DNA of 64,000 bases from Actinoallomurus iriomotensis (GTDB lineage: Bacteria; Actinomycetota; Actinomycetes; Streptosporangiales; Streptosporangiaceae): the NCBI RefSeq assembly GCF_030269445.1, contig NZ_BSTJ01000002.1, forward strand, positions 868,001-932,000, read 5' to 3'. Shown in pieces: positions 51,401-60,800 of the stretch (positions are counted from its first letter, which is position 1; each line of letters opens with the position of its first letter). The notes beneath the pieces are model-generated. The model worked only from the letters and a program-made list of their open reading frames with translations. It did no database searches and was not told the origin of the DNA. A program made the position numbers and the translations under genes.

Positions 51401-51648
51401 TCATAACCGGTCTGCGCCGCGCCCCGCTCGTGGGAGGCGAGCCGCCAGCTCAGCGCCGGAGCGGGGTCGTCGATGCCGAGCGGTGAGCTCAGGCCGTCGG
51501 CCCGCAGGCCGGCGGCCGTGACGGAGCCGGGCGGCTCCGCGCCGGCCGGCGCGCTGACCGACGAGGTCAGCGCGACCGTACCGGTGAGGATTCCGGCCGC
51601 GGTCGTGGCCTTGCGGAGGAATCCGGACGTGCCGAAGACAGTCATCAC
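48451..51648 (-). CDS. Secreted GH78 alpha-L-rhamnosidase with inserted discoidin-like domain
   Basis: 1065 residues; GTG 51648 or the adjacent ATG 51645, with AGGAG upstream. A signal peptide ends near PAGAE (about 37). The N-terminal fibronectin-like part (LGIDDPAPALSWRLAS, FWQVRVWDGHGRASAW) is normal for GH78. An F5/8-type C (discoidin) domain (ARYVRLDVTRLGLP, VTIDLGAARHFDRILLYPRT) is inserted at about 165-300. The (alpha/alpha)6 catalytic domain includes HREKLGWLEEDNLV (about 670), with the likely acid Glu. It removes terminal alpha-L-rhamnose, here probably from rhamnogalacturonan or its side chains. Confidence 0.92.
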   Translation of the reverse strand: MMTVFGTSGFLRKATTAAGILTGTVALTSSVSAPAGAEPPGSVTAAGLRADGLSSPLGIDDPAPALSWRLASHERGAAQTGYEIRAASSESRLAHPDLWDSGRVASTAVGAAYGGPAPGSRSRVFWQVRVWDGHGRASAWSTTAHWETGLLKPGDWTAKWLANPEWTGRQPTPVAVSLPAQTARYVRLDVTRLGLPIKEGWPYKVSRLQLAEIAVTDASAPGTDLALGAPVTATDVYTAPGQWEPRFVTDGSLTTDKAPFGYTSLEHQDQDLTTPIDVTIDLGAARHFDRILLYPRTDTLTDDGRTPNFPENFTVQASGDGTAFATAATVKGQEAPPPMHGRPGALPVFAKDFAVTRKVRSARLYATGLGVIDASVNGRPVGDAVLEPPNTDYADRVVYSTYDVTRLLRHGANRVSVDVGNGMANVPSTPGRYEKLTRSDGAPEFLGQLEITYTDGSRTTIATDSSWRTGLGATTFTNWYGGEDYDARRAPGDWTAPVEVASPTKALTARADPPIEVTQTLHAKKISEPKPGVYVVDLGTNFAGWERLRVSGPAGTKVTMRPGELLNSDGTVSQATTGSPIWDTYTLSGEGVETWHPRFAYHGFRYLQVEGLPAAPDEDTVTGLVLRAANDTAGTFTSSNPLINNIHTIIDRAIQSNMYSVLTDCPHREKLGWLEEDNLVFGSVARNYDVAAYYRELVRNMAEAQTADGLVPDIAPEYTVFSGGFRDDPNWGGSLVLAPWQLYETYGDTATMRAYYPNMQRYLDYLTSKATGDLLDYGLGDWITFDDSTPVGVTASFGYYRIASAMSGIARVLGKADDARRYAALATRVGAAFNDKYLKSDTYASGSQASDALALDMGVVPADRRQAVLDHLTASIKANGYHLTVGEIALPSVFRVLSAAGRDDLIYTVATQTGNPSYGYQVTHGATSLTENWDGPTSGNSQNHFMLGAIDEWFGSGLAGIGQADGSVAFEHLRVRPAVVGDLTHAAASYETPRGTVASSWNRSGSTLRLDVTVPPGAPARVEVPLLGGTGRPRATPGATWIGVQDGRGVFEVGSGHWTFTATAA

Positions 51649-51696
51649 TTCGTCTCCTGGTGCTCGAGTCCCCCGACTCCGTTGGACCGGCGCTGG

Positions 51697-51757
51697 GGGC
51701 CTGTCTCAAAGTCCCCGTCCGTAGCGCAGTAGGACAGCGGGGCTTTGAGACAGGCCC
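51697..51757. repeat. 21-bp imperfect inverted repeat ending at the isomerase stop (terminator or IS-derived remnant)
   Basis: Arms 51697-51717 and 51738-51757 are complementary apart from one bulged T, with a 20-base loop. The outer arm, GGGCCTGTCTCAAAG, looks like an insertion-sequence terminal repeat, and the inner arms are C/G runs. The right arm finishes at the first base of the isomerase TAG stop. It may terminate transcription of the isomerase gene or be the footprint of a small mobile element. No transposase is present. Confidence 0.6.
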
Positions 51758-53169
51758 TAAGGCCGGACGTCGATCAGTTCCACGTCCATCAGGTCCGCGA
51801 GGGCGCGGAGGTCGGCGATCCGGTGGCCGGTGCCGAGTGCCCAGTGGTGGGAGATGCCGGTGGCGCTCCAGGCGTCGGTCCACTCCCCCGGGTCGGCGCC
51901 GAAGTCCACGCGTGAGGTGGTGTTGCCGATCCGCAGCAGCGGGCCGTCGACGACCTCGCCCTCCGAGACGACGAACGCGAACCGGCCGTCACGTCCCTGC
52001 CGGAGGCCGAACGCGGTGACCGGGCCGTGCTTGACGTCGAACTCCACCGACACGCCGTAGCCCCGTTTGCCGTGGTAGACGCCGAGCCCGCGCAGCAGCG
52101 GCCGGCCGTCGCTGATGGCCAGGTGCGCCGGGCCGTCATGGCCCATCTCGACGTGCCCGCGCTCGAAGTCCAGCGCCTGGAACTCGGTGAACGAGCCGCC
52201 CGCGCCGAGCCGGTCCATGATCAGCATGGCGAGCGAGGTGCGCAGCTCGTACTCCCCCGCCGCCGGGACGCCGCGCGCGGTGAGCAGCGAGGCGCCGAGG
52301 ATCATGCCCGCGCCGAGCCGTTCGTGCACCTCGCCGTCCAGGCCCCGGTGGTAGTACGCGAGGCTGTCCAGCCCGAAGTCCTCCACGAGCCGGTCCAGGC
52401 CGACCGCGACGCGCGCCGCCCAGCCGAGGTCCTCCTCGTTCACCGACTCGTCCAGCGCGAAGACGTCCGTGGCCTCCTTCCTCTTGGCCTCGGCCTCGGC
52501 GTCGGTGACCTTCTCCACCCGCACCCGCAGGTCGTCGAACTCCAGGACCTCCACGTGGCCGCCGAACTGGGCCGGCACCAGCGTCAGGTCGGTCGCGACG
52601 TCGAGCATGCCCGGGTACAGGTGGCCCATGAGGCCGTGCCGTCCGTGCCGCAGCGCCCCGCGCACGCCGGCCGCCCGCACCCAGCGCGCGATCCGGTCCC
52701 AGGCCCGCTCGTCCTCCAGGTACCCCGAGACCGAGCGGAACGGGATGCCGGAGCGCAGGAACGCGTTGGCCATCTCGGGCAGCGGGCAGGCGCCGCAGTA
52801 GGCCAGCCACTGCCCGGTGTCGAACGTCTCGTGGTCCATCGACTCGGTCGGCTGCAGGTTGATCAGCAGGACCGGCGCACCGCTGCGCTGGGCGATCGGC
52901 ACGAGCATGGTCGCGGTCATGTACGTCGTGAGGAACCCGACGATGAGGTCGCAGCCCGCCGCGCGCAGCTTCTCCGCCGCCGCGGCGCCCTCGCGCTCGT
53001 CGGAGATGAAGCCGGCGTCGACGACGTCGGCGCCCAGCAGGCCCATGCGCTCCGACACGCGTTCGGCGGACCGCCGCAGCTGCGGCAGCAGGTCGGGGAA
53101 CTGCGGCCAGTACGTCCCGAGTCCTCCGGCGACCAGCCCGACGCGTACGCGTCGTTCGTTCGTGCTCAT
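51757..53169 (-). CDS. L-fucose/L-arabinose isomerase-family protein
   Basis: 470 residues from ATG 53169 (MSTNERRVRVGLVAGGLGTY). The three-domain layout of the AraA/FucI superfamily is seen: an N-terminal Rossmann-like start with VGLVAGGLGTYWPQFPDLL, a middle GHLYPGMLDVATD, and a C-terminal region with conserved His (RGHVEMGHDGPAHLA, ISHHWALGTGH) and acidic residues (ALDFERGHVEMG) for the metal site. There is no signal peptide, so it acts inside the cell. In a rhamnose/galacturonate locus it may isomerise a released sugar such as arabinose, fucose or rhamnose; the exact sugar is open. Confidence 0.8.
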   Translation of the reverse strand: MSTNERRVRVGLVAGGLGTYWPQFPDLLPQLRRSAERVSERMGLLGADVVDAGFISDEREGAAAAEKLRAAGCDLIVGFLTTYMTATMLVPIAQRSGAPVLLINLQPTESMDHETFDTGQWLAYCGACPLPEMANAFLRSGIPFRSVSGYLEDERAWDRIARWVRAAGVRGALRHGRHGLMGHLYPGMLDVATDLTLVPAQFGGHVEVLEFDDLRVRVEKVTDAEAEAKRKEATDVFALDESVNEEDLGWAARVAVGLDRLVEDFGLDSLAYYHRGLDGEVHERLGAGMILGASLLTARGVPAAGEYELRTSLAMLIMDRLGAGGSFTEFQALDFERGHVEMGHDGPAHLAISDGRPLLRGLGVYHGKRGYGVSVEFDVKHGPVTAFGLRQGRDGRFAFVVSEGEVVDGPLLRIGNTTSRVDFGADPGEWTDAWSATGISHHWALGTGHRIADLRALADLMDVELIDVRP

Positions 53170-53242
53170 TCGTTCTCTCCCTATCTTCGGTGACAGAGGC
53201 CGGTGACGGCCGAGGCTCGTGGTTCCCGAGTCTGCGTCATGC

Positions 53243-55387
53243 TCATATCGCCCGGCTGAGGCCTTCGCTGCGAACCGTCCACCTGCCGTCCGACGGGAAC
53301 CCGGGCGCGGCGGTCTCCGGCCCCCGGTCCCATCCCGCGGCCATCATGGCGGCCGCGTACAGCAGGCCCCCCGCTCCGGGGAAGTACGGTGACGGCACCC
53401 CGGCGAACCCGCTCGCGGGCAGGCCGGTGTCGGTGAAGCCGAACCGTTCGTGGAGCAGGAAGTCGACGGCTCGGCCGGGGTCGCCGAGCCGCGCGGCGTT
53501 CATCGCCAGCAGCGGGAAGTCCCAGCTGTACAGATTGTCCACATCCCAGGTGGCGTAGACCTTCTGGGCCGTCGCCCGCATGGTGGGCACGTCCACGCCG
53601 TCCCCGGGCAACATGCCGTACGCGGCCACGGGGTCGGGGTGGTTGGTGTTCCATTTGGTCCACATGTCCTGGATGCCTTCGTGGAACACGTAGACGCCGT
53701 CCTGCACGGGCAGGCGGGCAAGGCCGGCCAGGACGGCCGCGTACGTCGAGTCCGGAGCCAGGCCCAGGCGCCTGCGCCACCGCTGTGCGGTACGCAGGGC
53801 GAAGCGGCAGTAAGCCAGCTCGAAGGTCGGGTTGATCGTCGTCCGCGGATCGGGGCGCTCATTCGCGATGACCAGCGGTGGGCCGAGCACGTACCGGTGA
53901 GTCGCGGAGTCGTAGAACGCGTACGACGCCAGGAAGTCGGCGGAGGCGAAGACCACCTCGCGCCACTTCTCCAGGGTGCTCTTGTCGGGGTGGGCACGGT
54001 AGTCCAGTTCGGCGAGGAAGATGGGATGCGGCTGCTGCCAGAGCAGCAACGCGTTCTGCAGACCGGGCGAGTCGAGTCCGGCCGGGGTCGTCATCTTCGG
54101 CCAGCGTGCCCCGCGATAGCCCTGGTCTTGTGCCCGGTCCCGGGACGACGCGAGGAAGTGTTCGTACACGGCCGCGCTGCGGTCGAGCAACGGCCAGCGG
54201 TTCCACAGCGCGTAGTGCGCGGCGTGCCACCAGTACATCTCCATGTGGAACTTGCCGTACCAGCCGTTGTTGACCAGGCCGGACTCCTGTGGCGGCCAGG
54301 CGCCCGCCTCGTTGACCGCCATGGCGTACTGGCTCCGCACGATGCGGCGTTCGAGCTCCACCCACCGGGGGTCGGCGCTCTGTGACAGGTCGATGGCGCC
54401 GCCGGAACGCCAGAACCTCGGCCACCACGCCGCGGAGGCCGCCGACACCTCCGGTGCCGGCGGAGCCGGACGCGGCTCGTCGGGTGAGAAGCCGAATGAC
54501 ACCTCCAACCGCCGCGTCCGGCGGCCGTCGAGGACGTACCGGTGCGGGTGCGCCGCGTCGGTGGTCAGCTCACCGGGCCCCTGCCACACCAGCGACGCGT
54601 GGTACGTGGTCGCGTCGAGGCGATGGGTGATGTCGGCCCGCTGGGCACCACGGCGTCGCAGCTGCGTCTGATGCGCGTCGGGCCGGTCCCACACGCCGAC
54701 GAACGGCGCGGAGAACTTCGACCCGGCGGTGGCGTACGGGAAGTCGATGAAAACGGTCAGGCGGCCGGCGGCGACCAGGGGCGAGTCGACGCGTACCCCC
54801 ACCACGTCGAGTTCGGGATGGCAGGCCGTCGTCACGGAGACCGGCACGCCGTCCAGGGCGAACGTACTGTGCAGGGTGCCGGACCACAGATCCAGCCGCT
54901 GGTGACGATCGGTCAGGTCGGCCTCCGCGGCCTCCCGGCCGTCGCCGCGAAGCAGGCGCATGCCGATGCGCGCGAGGTTGATCCGGTGCGGGTTCTCCCG
55001 TAGCCACTGGTTCAGCTGCGGGTGTTGCTTGTCGTCCGTCCAGTAGTAGACCTGGCGGCCGTGGGTGTCCCAGGCCGTGCCGACGTAGTCCGCCGGGGTC
55101 TGGCCGGGCGGCAACGCGTCCTCGTGCCAGCCCCAGTCCGACATCGTGGCGAAGGGCAGGAACGTCTGCAGGCCGGTGATGTCGGCGCCGAAGGCGAACC
55201 GCCCGTTGCCGACCTGGACCGGCAGATCCGGGTCGCTCGCGGTGCGTTCGATGTCATGCCGTCCGACCAGTGCGCGGCGGTCGATGGCGCCCGCCGCCGC
55301 GTCGGCACGCGCGGCCGGCGTCCCGGCGAGCAGGCCCGCCATTCCCAGGCCGCCCATGCCCTGCAGAACGGATCGACGTCTGATCAC
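53243..55387 (-). CDS. TAT-exported six-hairpin glycosidase (GH65-like)
   Basis: 714 residues from GTG 55387, overlapping the preceding GH28 stop in a GTGA junction. A twin-arginine signal (MIRRRSVLQGMGGLGMAGLL) leads the protein. A beta-sandwich N-terminal domain (DLPVQVGNGRFAFGADITGL) is followed by an (alpha/alpha)6 barrel with NNGWYGKFHMEMYWWHAAHY, GYRGARWPKM and DMWTKWNTNHPD. The pattern resembles GH65/GH95-type glycosidases. The exact family and bond are not assignable by eye; the locus suggests a pectin oligosaccharide as substrate. Confidence 0.78.
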   Translation of the reverse strand: MIRRRSVLQGMGGLGMAGLLAGTPAARADAAAGAIDRRALVGRHDIERTASDPDLPVQVGNGRFAFGADITGLQTFLPFATMSDWGWHEDALPPGQTPADYVGTAWDTHGRQVYYWTDDKQHPQLNQWLRENPHRINLARIGMRLLRGDGREAAEADLTDRHQRLDLWSGTLHSTFALDGVPVSVTTACHPELDVVGVRVDSPLVAAGRLTVFIDFPYATAGSKFSAPFVGVWDRPDAHQTQLRRRGAQRADITHRLDATTYHASLVWQGPGELTTDAAHPHRYVLDGRRTRRLEVSFGFSPDEPRPAPPAPEVSAASAAWWPRFWRSGGAIDLSQSADPRWVELERRIVRSQYAMAVNEAGAWPPQESGLVNNGWYGKFHMEMYWWHAAHYALWNRWPLLDRSAAVYEHFLASSRDRAQDQGYRGARWPKMTTPAGLDSPGLQNALLLWQQPHPIFLAELDYRAHPDKSTLEKWREVVFASADFLASYAFYDSATHRYVLGPPLVIANERPDPRTTINPTFELAYCRFALRTAQRWRRRLGLAPDSTYAAVLAGLARLPVQDGVYVFHEGIQDMWTKWNTNHPDPVAAYGMLPGDGVDVPTMRATAQKVYATWDVDNLYSWDFPLLAMNAARLGDPGRAVDFLLHERFGFTDTGLPASGFAGVPSPYFPGAGGLLYAAAMMAAGWDRGPETAAPGFPSDGRWTVRSEGLSRAI

Positions 55388-57780
55388 GATGCCTCCACCG
55401 GAAAAACGACGGTGTTGATGTTGATGCCGTTGAAGAGATTCACCGCGACATAGTGCCGATCGACGTACCAGTACTGGTCGTCGTCGAGCGTGATCGGCCC
55501 ACTCGTGAAAGAGCCATCCGGGCTCAGTGTCACCGGGATCGCCGTGGTGCTCCGGTCCACGAAGATCCGCACCGTGCCACCGCTGACGAAACCTGGATAT
55601 GCCGCGAGGTCGACCTTGCCGCTGACCGTGAAGGTGTGCGCCGGGACCTTGGTGACCACGTTCGGATCGGCGGCGAGCCGGACATTCTCATCGCCGGCCT
55701 GTGCCGTCGTCTGATCGAGCAGGTTCAACGGCGTCGTGTTGTACACCGTCTCCGCCCCGGTGGAGGGGTCGATGTACTTCACGTTCTCCACGACCAGGTT
55801 CTTGATGTTCTTGTTCGCGTTGAAGGCCGCCTGGAGCGTGCTGGTCGTGTAGAAGACCGAGTTCCGGTAGCGGACATTCTCCACCGGCGAACGCGAGGCC
55901 GCGCTGGAGAACTGGAACGTGGCCTTGCCGGGGGTCATCGTCGGCGTGGTGTTGACGTCGTCGATGAAGATGTTCCGGACGGTCGGATTGAAGACGTCGG
56001 CGTTGGGGAACGACACGGTTTCGGAATAGTTGCCGTCGAGCTGAACCATTGCCGAGCGTGCCGCCTTCAGCAGGTTGTGCCGGAGATAGATGTTCTCGAC
56101 CGCCCCGCCCCGGTACGAGTTCGTCTTGATCTTCAAGATCATCGCCAGCCCCGGTCCACCGAACTCGTTATGTTCGATGAACACGTTCCGGATGCCTCCG
56201 GACATCTCGCTGCCCATCGAGACCGCAGCGGAGTAGGTGCCGATGTTGTCGTTGTCGTACACCGAGTCCCGGACGATGAGATTCTCGCTCGGCCCCCGGT
56301 GCAGCCTGCCGTTGACATTGCGGCCGGCCTTGATGGCGGCACCGTCGTCGCTGGTGGTGACGTGATTTCCCTCCAGGACGACGTTCTCGCAGGACTCGGG
56401 GTCGACCCCGTCGTCGTTGTTCCAGCCGGTCGCCTCGAAGTCCTTCGTCTTGTCGCTGTAGATGTCGAGGTTCCGGACCAGCACGTTCTGGGAGTTGAGC
56501 GGATGAACGATCCAGAACGGGGTGTTCCTGATCTTCACGTCCTCGATGAGGACGTTGCGGGAATGGTTGGTCTCGATGAACTGCGGCCGGAAGGTGGACT
56601 TCATGGCCACCGCGTCCGCCGGCGGCGGGACATGCTTGACCGTGTTCCCGTCGATCACCGGAATCGAGGCGGGCATATGCCCGTCGTCGGTGAACACGCG
56701 CTTCGTGATCGGCACATCCTGGAAGTTCATCTCGTTCAGAATGCCGTTCTCGCCGTACGGAGCGTCGAGGCTCTTGTTCTCCACCGACGGCTCGCCCCAG
56801 TAGCCCTTCTTCCAGGGCCGCCAGTTCCACATGTCCTCCTGGCCGTCCAGCGTCCCACCGCCGGTGATCGCGATGTTCGTCTGGCCGAGGGCGTAGATCA
56901 GCGGCGAGAAATTGTAGAGATCGGTGCCCTCATAGCTGGTCAGGACGACGGGGTAGTACTCGTTGGTCTTGTTCCGCATGAACTTGACCACGGCACCGGT
57001 GTCGACATGCAGATTGACGTTGCTCAGGAGGGTTATCGCCCCGGAGTAGTAGGCTCCGTTGGCGTTCCGTGAGCCCCCGGCCGGGACGACGACGATCCCA
57101 CCGCCGGCCTTGTGACAATCTCTGATCGCGGCCTCGATCGCATCGGTGTAGTACCAGACTTCCTGCGAACTCGCGACCAGCGGAGATGTCTTTTCCGCCG
57201 GGTCGCCGGCCTGATTGCCGACATAGAACTTCTCGGTGACCCGTCGCACCAGCCCGGCGTATTTCGGGCTGGTGATGTCACAACGGTTGTCGTTGAATAC
57301 CGGGGTGTTGGCGTTGACCGTCTGATCTATCTTGTCGTAGAGATCCTTGTTCCAGTACACACCGTCTTTCTGCTGGGCATGGGGGTCGCCGATCGCCAGC
57401 CGATAGGTGAACCGGCTCTGACCGTCCTCCGCGGCGACCTGGAGCCGGTCTCCGTCGACCACCGCGCCCGACCGCTTCTCCTCGCCGTCCTTGTCCGCCA
57501 CGACGTAGTTCTGCCGCGAGTCGTCCTTGGCGCGGATCTGCGCCTTGACCTGCTGGACGGTCGTACCGCTCCGGACGGTGACGGTCGAGGTCCCGACGCT
57601 CTCGATCCGGCCGGACGCATTCGGTTTGGCGACGACGACGGTCCCGCTGGAGCGGTGCGCCGTGGCGTCTCCCCTCGACTCGCCGGGAGTCGCCCGGGCC
57701 GCGCCGGGTGTGCCGGTCACGACCAGCGCGGTCACGGCGAGCGCGACCGTCCATCGCCTGCCTCGGCCCCTCATCCGCAT
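55384..57780 (-). CDS. Secreted GH28-type polygalacturonase/rhamnogalacturonase with N-terminal extra domain
   Basis: 798 residues from ATG 57780. A signal peptide (MRMRGRGRRWTVALAVTAL) ends near AARAT. Residues ~45-140 form a small beta-rich domain (VTVRSGTTVQQVKAQIR). The right-handed beta-helix follows with GH28 landmarks: NNDDGVDPES (about 455), SDDGAAIKAGRN (about 478), GSEMSGGIRNV in place of the classical G-H-G block, and ILKIKTNSYRGG. These Asp residues are the catalytic acids that cleave alpha-1,4-galacturonosyl or alpha-1,2-galacturonosyl-rhamnose bonds. Third-codon GC is visibly lower than in the neighbours, hinting at a different origin. It is coupled to the next gene. Confidence 0.88.
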   Translation of the reverse strand: MRMRGRGRRWTVALAVTALVVTGTPGAARATPGESRGDATAHRSSGTVVVAKPNASGRIESVGTSTVTVRSGTTVQQVKAQIRAKDDSRQNYVVADKDGEEKRSGAVVDGDRLQVAAEDGQSRFTYRLAIGDPHAQQKDGVYWNKDLYDKIDQTVNANTPVFNDNRCDITSPKYAGLVRRVTEKFYVGNQAGDPAEKTSPLVASSQEVWYYTDAIEAAIRDCHKAGGGIVVVPAGGSRNANGAYYSGAITLLSNVNLHVDTGAVVKFMRNKTNEYYPVVLTSYEGTDLYNFSPLIYALGQTNIAITGGGTLDGQEDMWNWRPWKKGYWGEPSVENKSLDAPYGENGILNEMNFQDVPITKRVFTDDGHMPASIPVIDGNTVKHVPPPADAVAMKSTFRPQFIETNHSRNVLIEDVKIRNTPFWIVHPLNSQNVLVRNLDIYSDKTKDFEATGWNNDDGVDPESCENVVLEGNHVTTSDDGAAIKAGRNVNGRLHRGPSENLIVRDSVYDNDNIGTYSAAVSMGSEMSGGIRNVFIEHNEFGGPGLAMILKIKTNSYRGGAVENIYLRHNLLKAARSAMVQLDGNYSETVSFPNADVFNPTVRNIFIDDVNTTPTMTPGKATFQFSSAASRSPVENVRYRNSVFYTTSTLQAAFNANKNIKNLVVENVKYIDPSTGAETVYNTTPLNLLDQTTAQAGDENVRLAADPNVVTKVPAHTFTVSGKVDLAAYPGFVSGGTVRIFVDRSTTAIPVTLSPDGSFTSGPITLDDDQYWYVDRHYVAVNLFNGININTVVFPVEAS

Positions 57781-57814
57781 GACCTCCGGTGCCGTGTGTC
57801 TCGTTCGTGTGTCG

Positions 57815-60800
57815 TCACGGCCGCACCGTGAGCCCGCTCATCTGCACGTTGGCGTTGACGGCGTCCCAGCTCTTGGTGATGCTGAGCCGCAGGTAGCGGG
57901 CCTTGACCGGGGTGAAGGTCGTCGTTCCGCCCGCCTTGGGGGTGTCGGTGGCGCTCGCCACCGTGCGCCAGGTCCGGCCGTCCGAGGACACCTGGACGTC
58001 GTAGTCGCGCGGCCCGTAGTTGGAGCGTCCGCCGACGGTGACCGAGCCGACGTCGACGGCCGCGCCGAAGTCGAGCCCGTACCGCACCGGGCGGGCCACG
58101 GTGGGTCCCTGGCCGGCGGCCCTGCCCCACGACACCCAGAACGTGCTGTCCGATCCGTCCACCGCGAGGGGGGCCGGGTAGCGGTCCTGGCTCGCGTCCG
58201 CGACCACGCGCGGGAACGGCGTGCCGCCGGGGTTGAGCGCCAGGTCGTCGGAGTGCCGCAGCGCCACTGTCGTCGTCGAGGTCAGCCCGGTGTCACTGCG
58301 CGCCGTCACCGTCAGGGTGTCCGTGCCGGTCGCGACGCCGGAGTCGCGCAGGTCGACGGGCACCGTCACCGAGCCGCCGGCCGGGACGGTCGTACGGTCC
58401 TGCTGCGGCGTCGCGGTGATCCCCGAGGCGGCGGACGCGCTGAGGGTCACGCCGACCGGCCGACCGGAGCCGTTGTGCACCAGCACGGTGGCGCGGTTGT
58501 ACCCGCCCTTCGCCAGCGGCAGCGACGTCTCCAGCGCCGAGGCGGTCAGCAGCGGCCGGGTCCCGGCGTACGGCGTGAGCGTGACCGGCCCGAACAGCCC
58601 GTAGTCCATCGGCGTCCGCGACGACGCGCCCGTACCCGGCGCGACCCGGACCGCGTTCAGCAGCGTGGAGGCGACTCGGACGGTGATCGTGTTGTCACCG
58701 GCGTGCAGGTACCGGCCGACCTCGACATGGCGCAGGTCGGCCTGGTCGAGCGGCGGCAGGTCGTGCCCGTTGACGTTCACGGTCACGGTGTCCACCGGGG
58801 TGCCGAGATCGAGGTTCGCGCCGCTGACGCCCGTCCACTCGTCGCCCAGGGTGACGTGTGCGGTGTAGGTGCCCCTCCCGGACACGTCCTTCAGGTCCGC
58901 GGAGTAGCCGTTGGCGGGTGTGATCGCCGACCAGGCCGGCAGTTTGCCGTCCGATCCGGCCTTGAGCGTGACCGGCCCGAGCTCCGTGTGCGCGGTGTCG
59001 CCAGGAAGGTCGGACTTGCCAGGCCCCCAGGCGTCCACCGAGAGCGACCAGTCGCCCAGCGCCGCCGGCTTCGGCGTGCCGGACGATGCGCTCGCCGTGT
59101 CCGGTCGCGCCGGCGCGCCGCGGAAGGTGGCGTCGTGCCGTGGCGTGACCGCGATGACCTCGGCGTCGTTACCGTTCAGCTGTATCGGGACGGTGACCGT
59201 GCCGTGCCCGGACGTGTAGTTCGTGATCGGGGTGATCTGCCCGGTCCAGGTGTCCAGCTTGTACGGTACGCCGTCACCGGTGAGGGTGAGCGTCTGCGCG
59301 GTCGCGGTGTTCGTCTGGTTGTACAGGTAGTAGTAGTCGGTCGGGCCGGCCTGTCTGCGGACGTCGAGGATCGCGCCCGAGTCGCTCCCCGGTGTGGCGG
59401 CGGGCGTGACGTTCAGCCGCTTCAGCGCGGCCGGCACGTCCTGCTCGCTCGCCACCCGCACGACGCTGCGCTGCCCGGCCAGCTGGGCCATCACGGACTT
59501 GAGCTTCGCGTCCCGGGCCGCCGCGTCGCCGGTGCCGGGCACGGTGCTCGGCAGGTCGCCGGCGATGATGACGGGCAGTCCCCGCCGCGCCAGCTCAAGG
59601 AGCTTCTGCGCGACGTCGAGGGGCATGGTCGTCTGGTCGTTCAGCAGCACCGCGTGGTACGCCGAGCCGTCGCCGAACAGGGCGCCCTTGTCGTAGGAGG
59701 CGTCCTTGCGCCGGAGCTGGGCCGGGCTGAGGTACTCATAGGTGTATCCGGCCGACGCCAGCGCCGACGAGCTCTGGATCTGCTTGTTCGCACCGCTTCC
59801 GGTGGTCCCGGTGCCGTTCATGCCGAAGTCCTGCCAGTACACGGCCAGGTCGAACCGCGGATCGCCCTGCCGGAGCACGAGCTGCATGCGGGCCAGGTTG
59901 TCGTTGATCGACCGGTAGTCGGCCCAGTTCGGGCCGCCCTTGGCGCCCCACGCCTCGGAGTAGGAGGTGTTGCCGCCGTAGGTCATGCCGGGCCACACCT
60001 CCTGCGCGCCGGCGCCCTGTGGTCCCCTGGTCAGGTAGGGGAAGCCGTGCCAGACGACCTGGTTCACCCCGCCCGCGAACCCGCGGTACACCGCCTGCAG
60101 GTTCGAGGCGTCCGAACCCGCGCCGGCCGTCGACCCCCAGACCGCGCCGGAGAAGGCGCAGCACTCGTCGGATACCACGGGCTCTCCGGACAGGTGCGCT
60201 CCCGTGGCGACCACCCGGTAGTCCTGCACGTTGCTGTAGGCGCCGGTCGACTGCCCGAACGCGAGCGACTCGCCTTCGGGGACGTCGATGTGCGAGGCCG
60301 CGTCGGAGATGTCCACCGGGACGCCGTACGGCTGGATGCGGGTGCTCATGTGGTGCTTGTGGGCCCACTGACGCAGCACGTCGAGCCGGTTGGCGATGTA
60401 CAGGTCGCTGAGGGTCTGCCGGTAGTCGGTGCGGACGCGTGCGCCGAGGCCGTCGGCGAAGTCGAAGAACGGCCGGTCGGTGATGCCCTGGTCGCCCGCG
60501 CCGGCCAGCGCCGGGAGAACGTCGATCGGGGAGTATCCGCGCAGCTTCTGCCACTGCGCGACCATGCCGGGCGTCCACTTCTGGGTGCTGCCGAGTTCGA
60601 GGGAGTCCTCGAACAGGTCGCTGCTGCCCATCTGCGTGAGCAGCTTCCGCACGTCCGGGGTGAGGATGTGCTCGTCGTAGAAGTCCGTGGTCGCCTCGGC
60701 GCCGGCCTTGCCGAACGTGTCCAGGGCGTAGTTGGTGCCGGTGGCGGTGTAGCCGGACAGGGACTGGCCGGTGGGCGCCTGGTAGAAGGCGATCAGCGCG

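Noticed and set aside
48391-51486. Plus-strand open frame of ~1030 codons opposite the GH78 gene
   Set aside because: No recognisable domains; composition is typical of an antisense shadow, and the minus-strand GH78 is clearly real.
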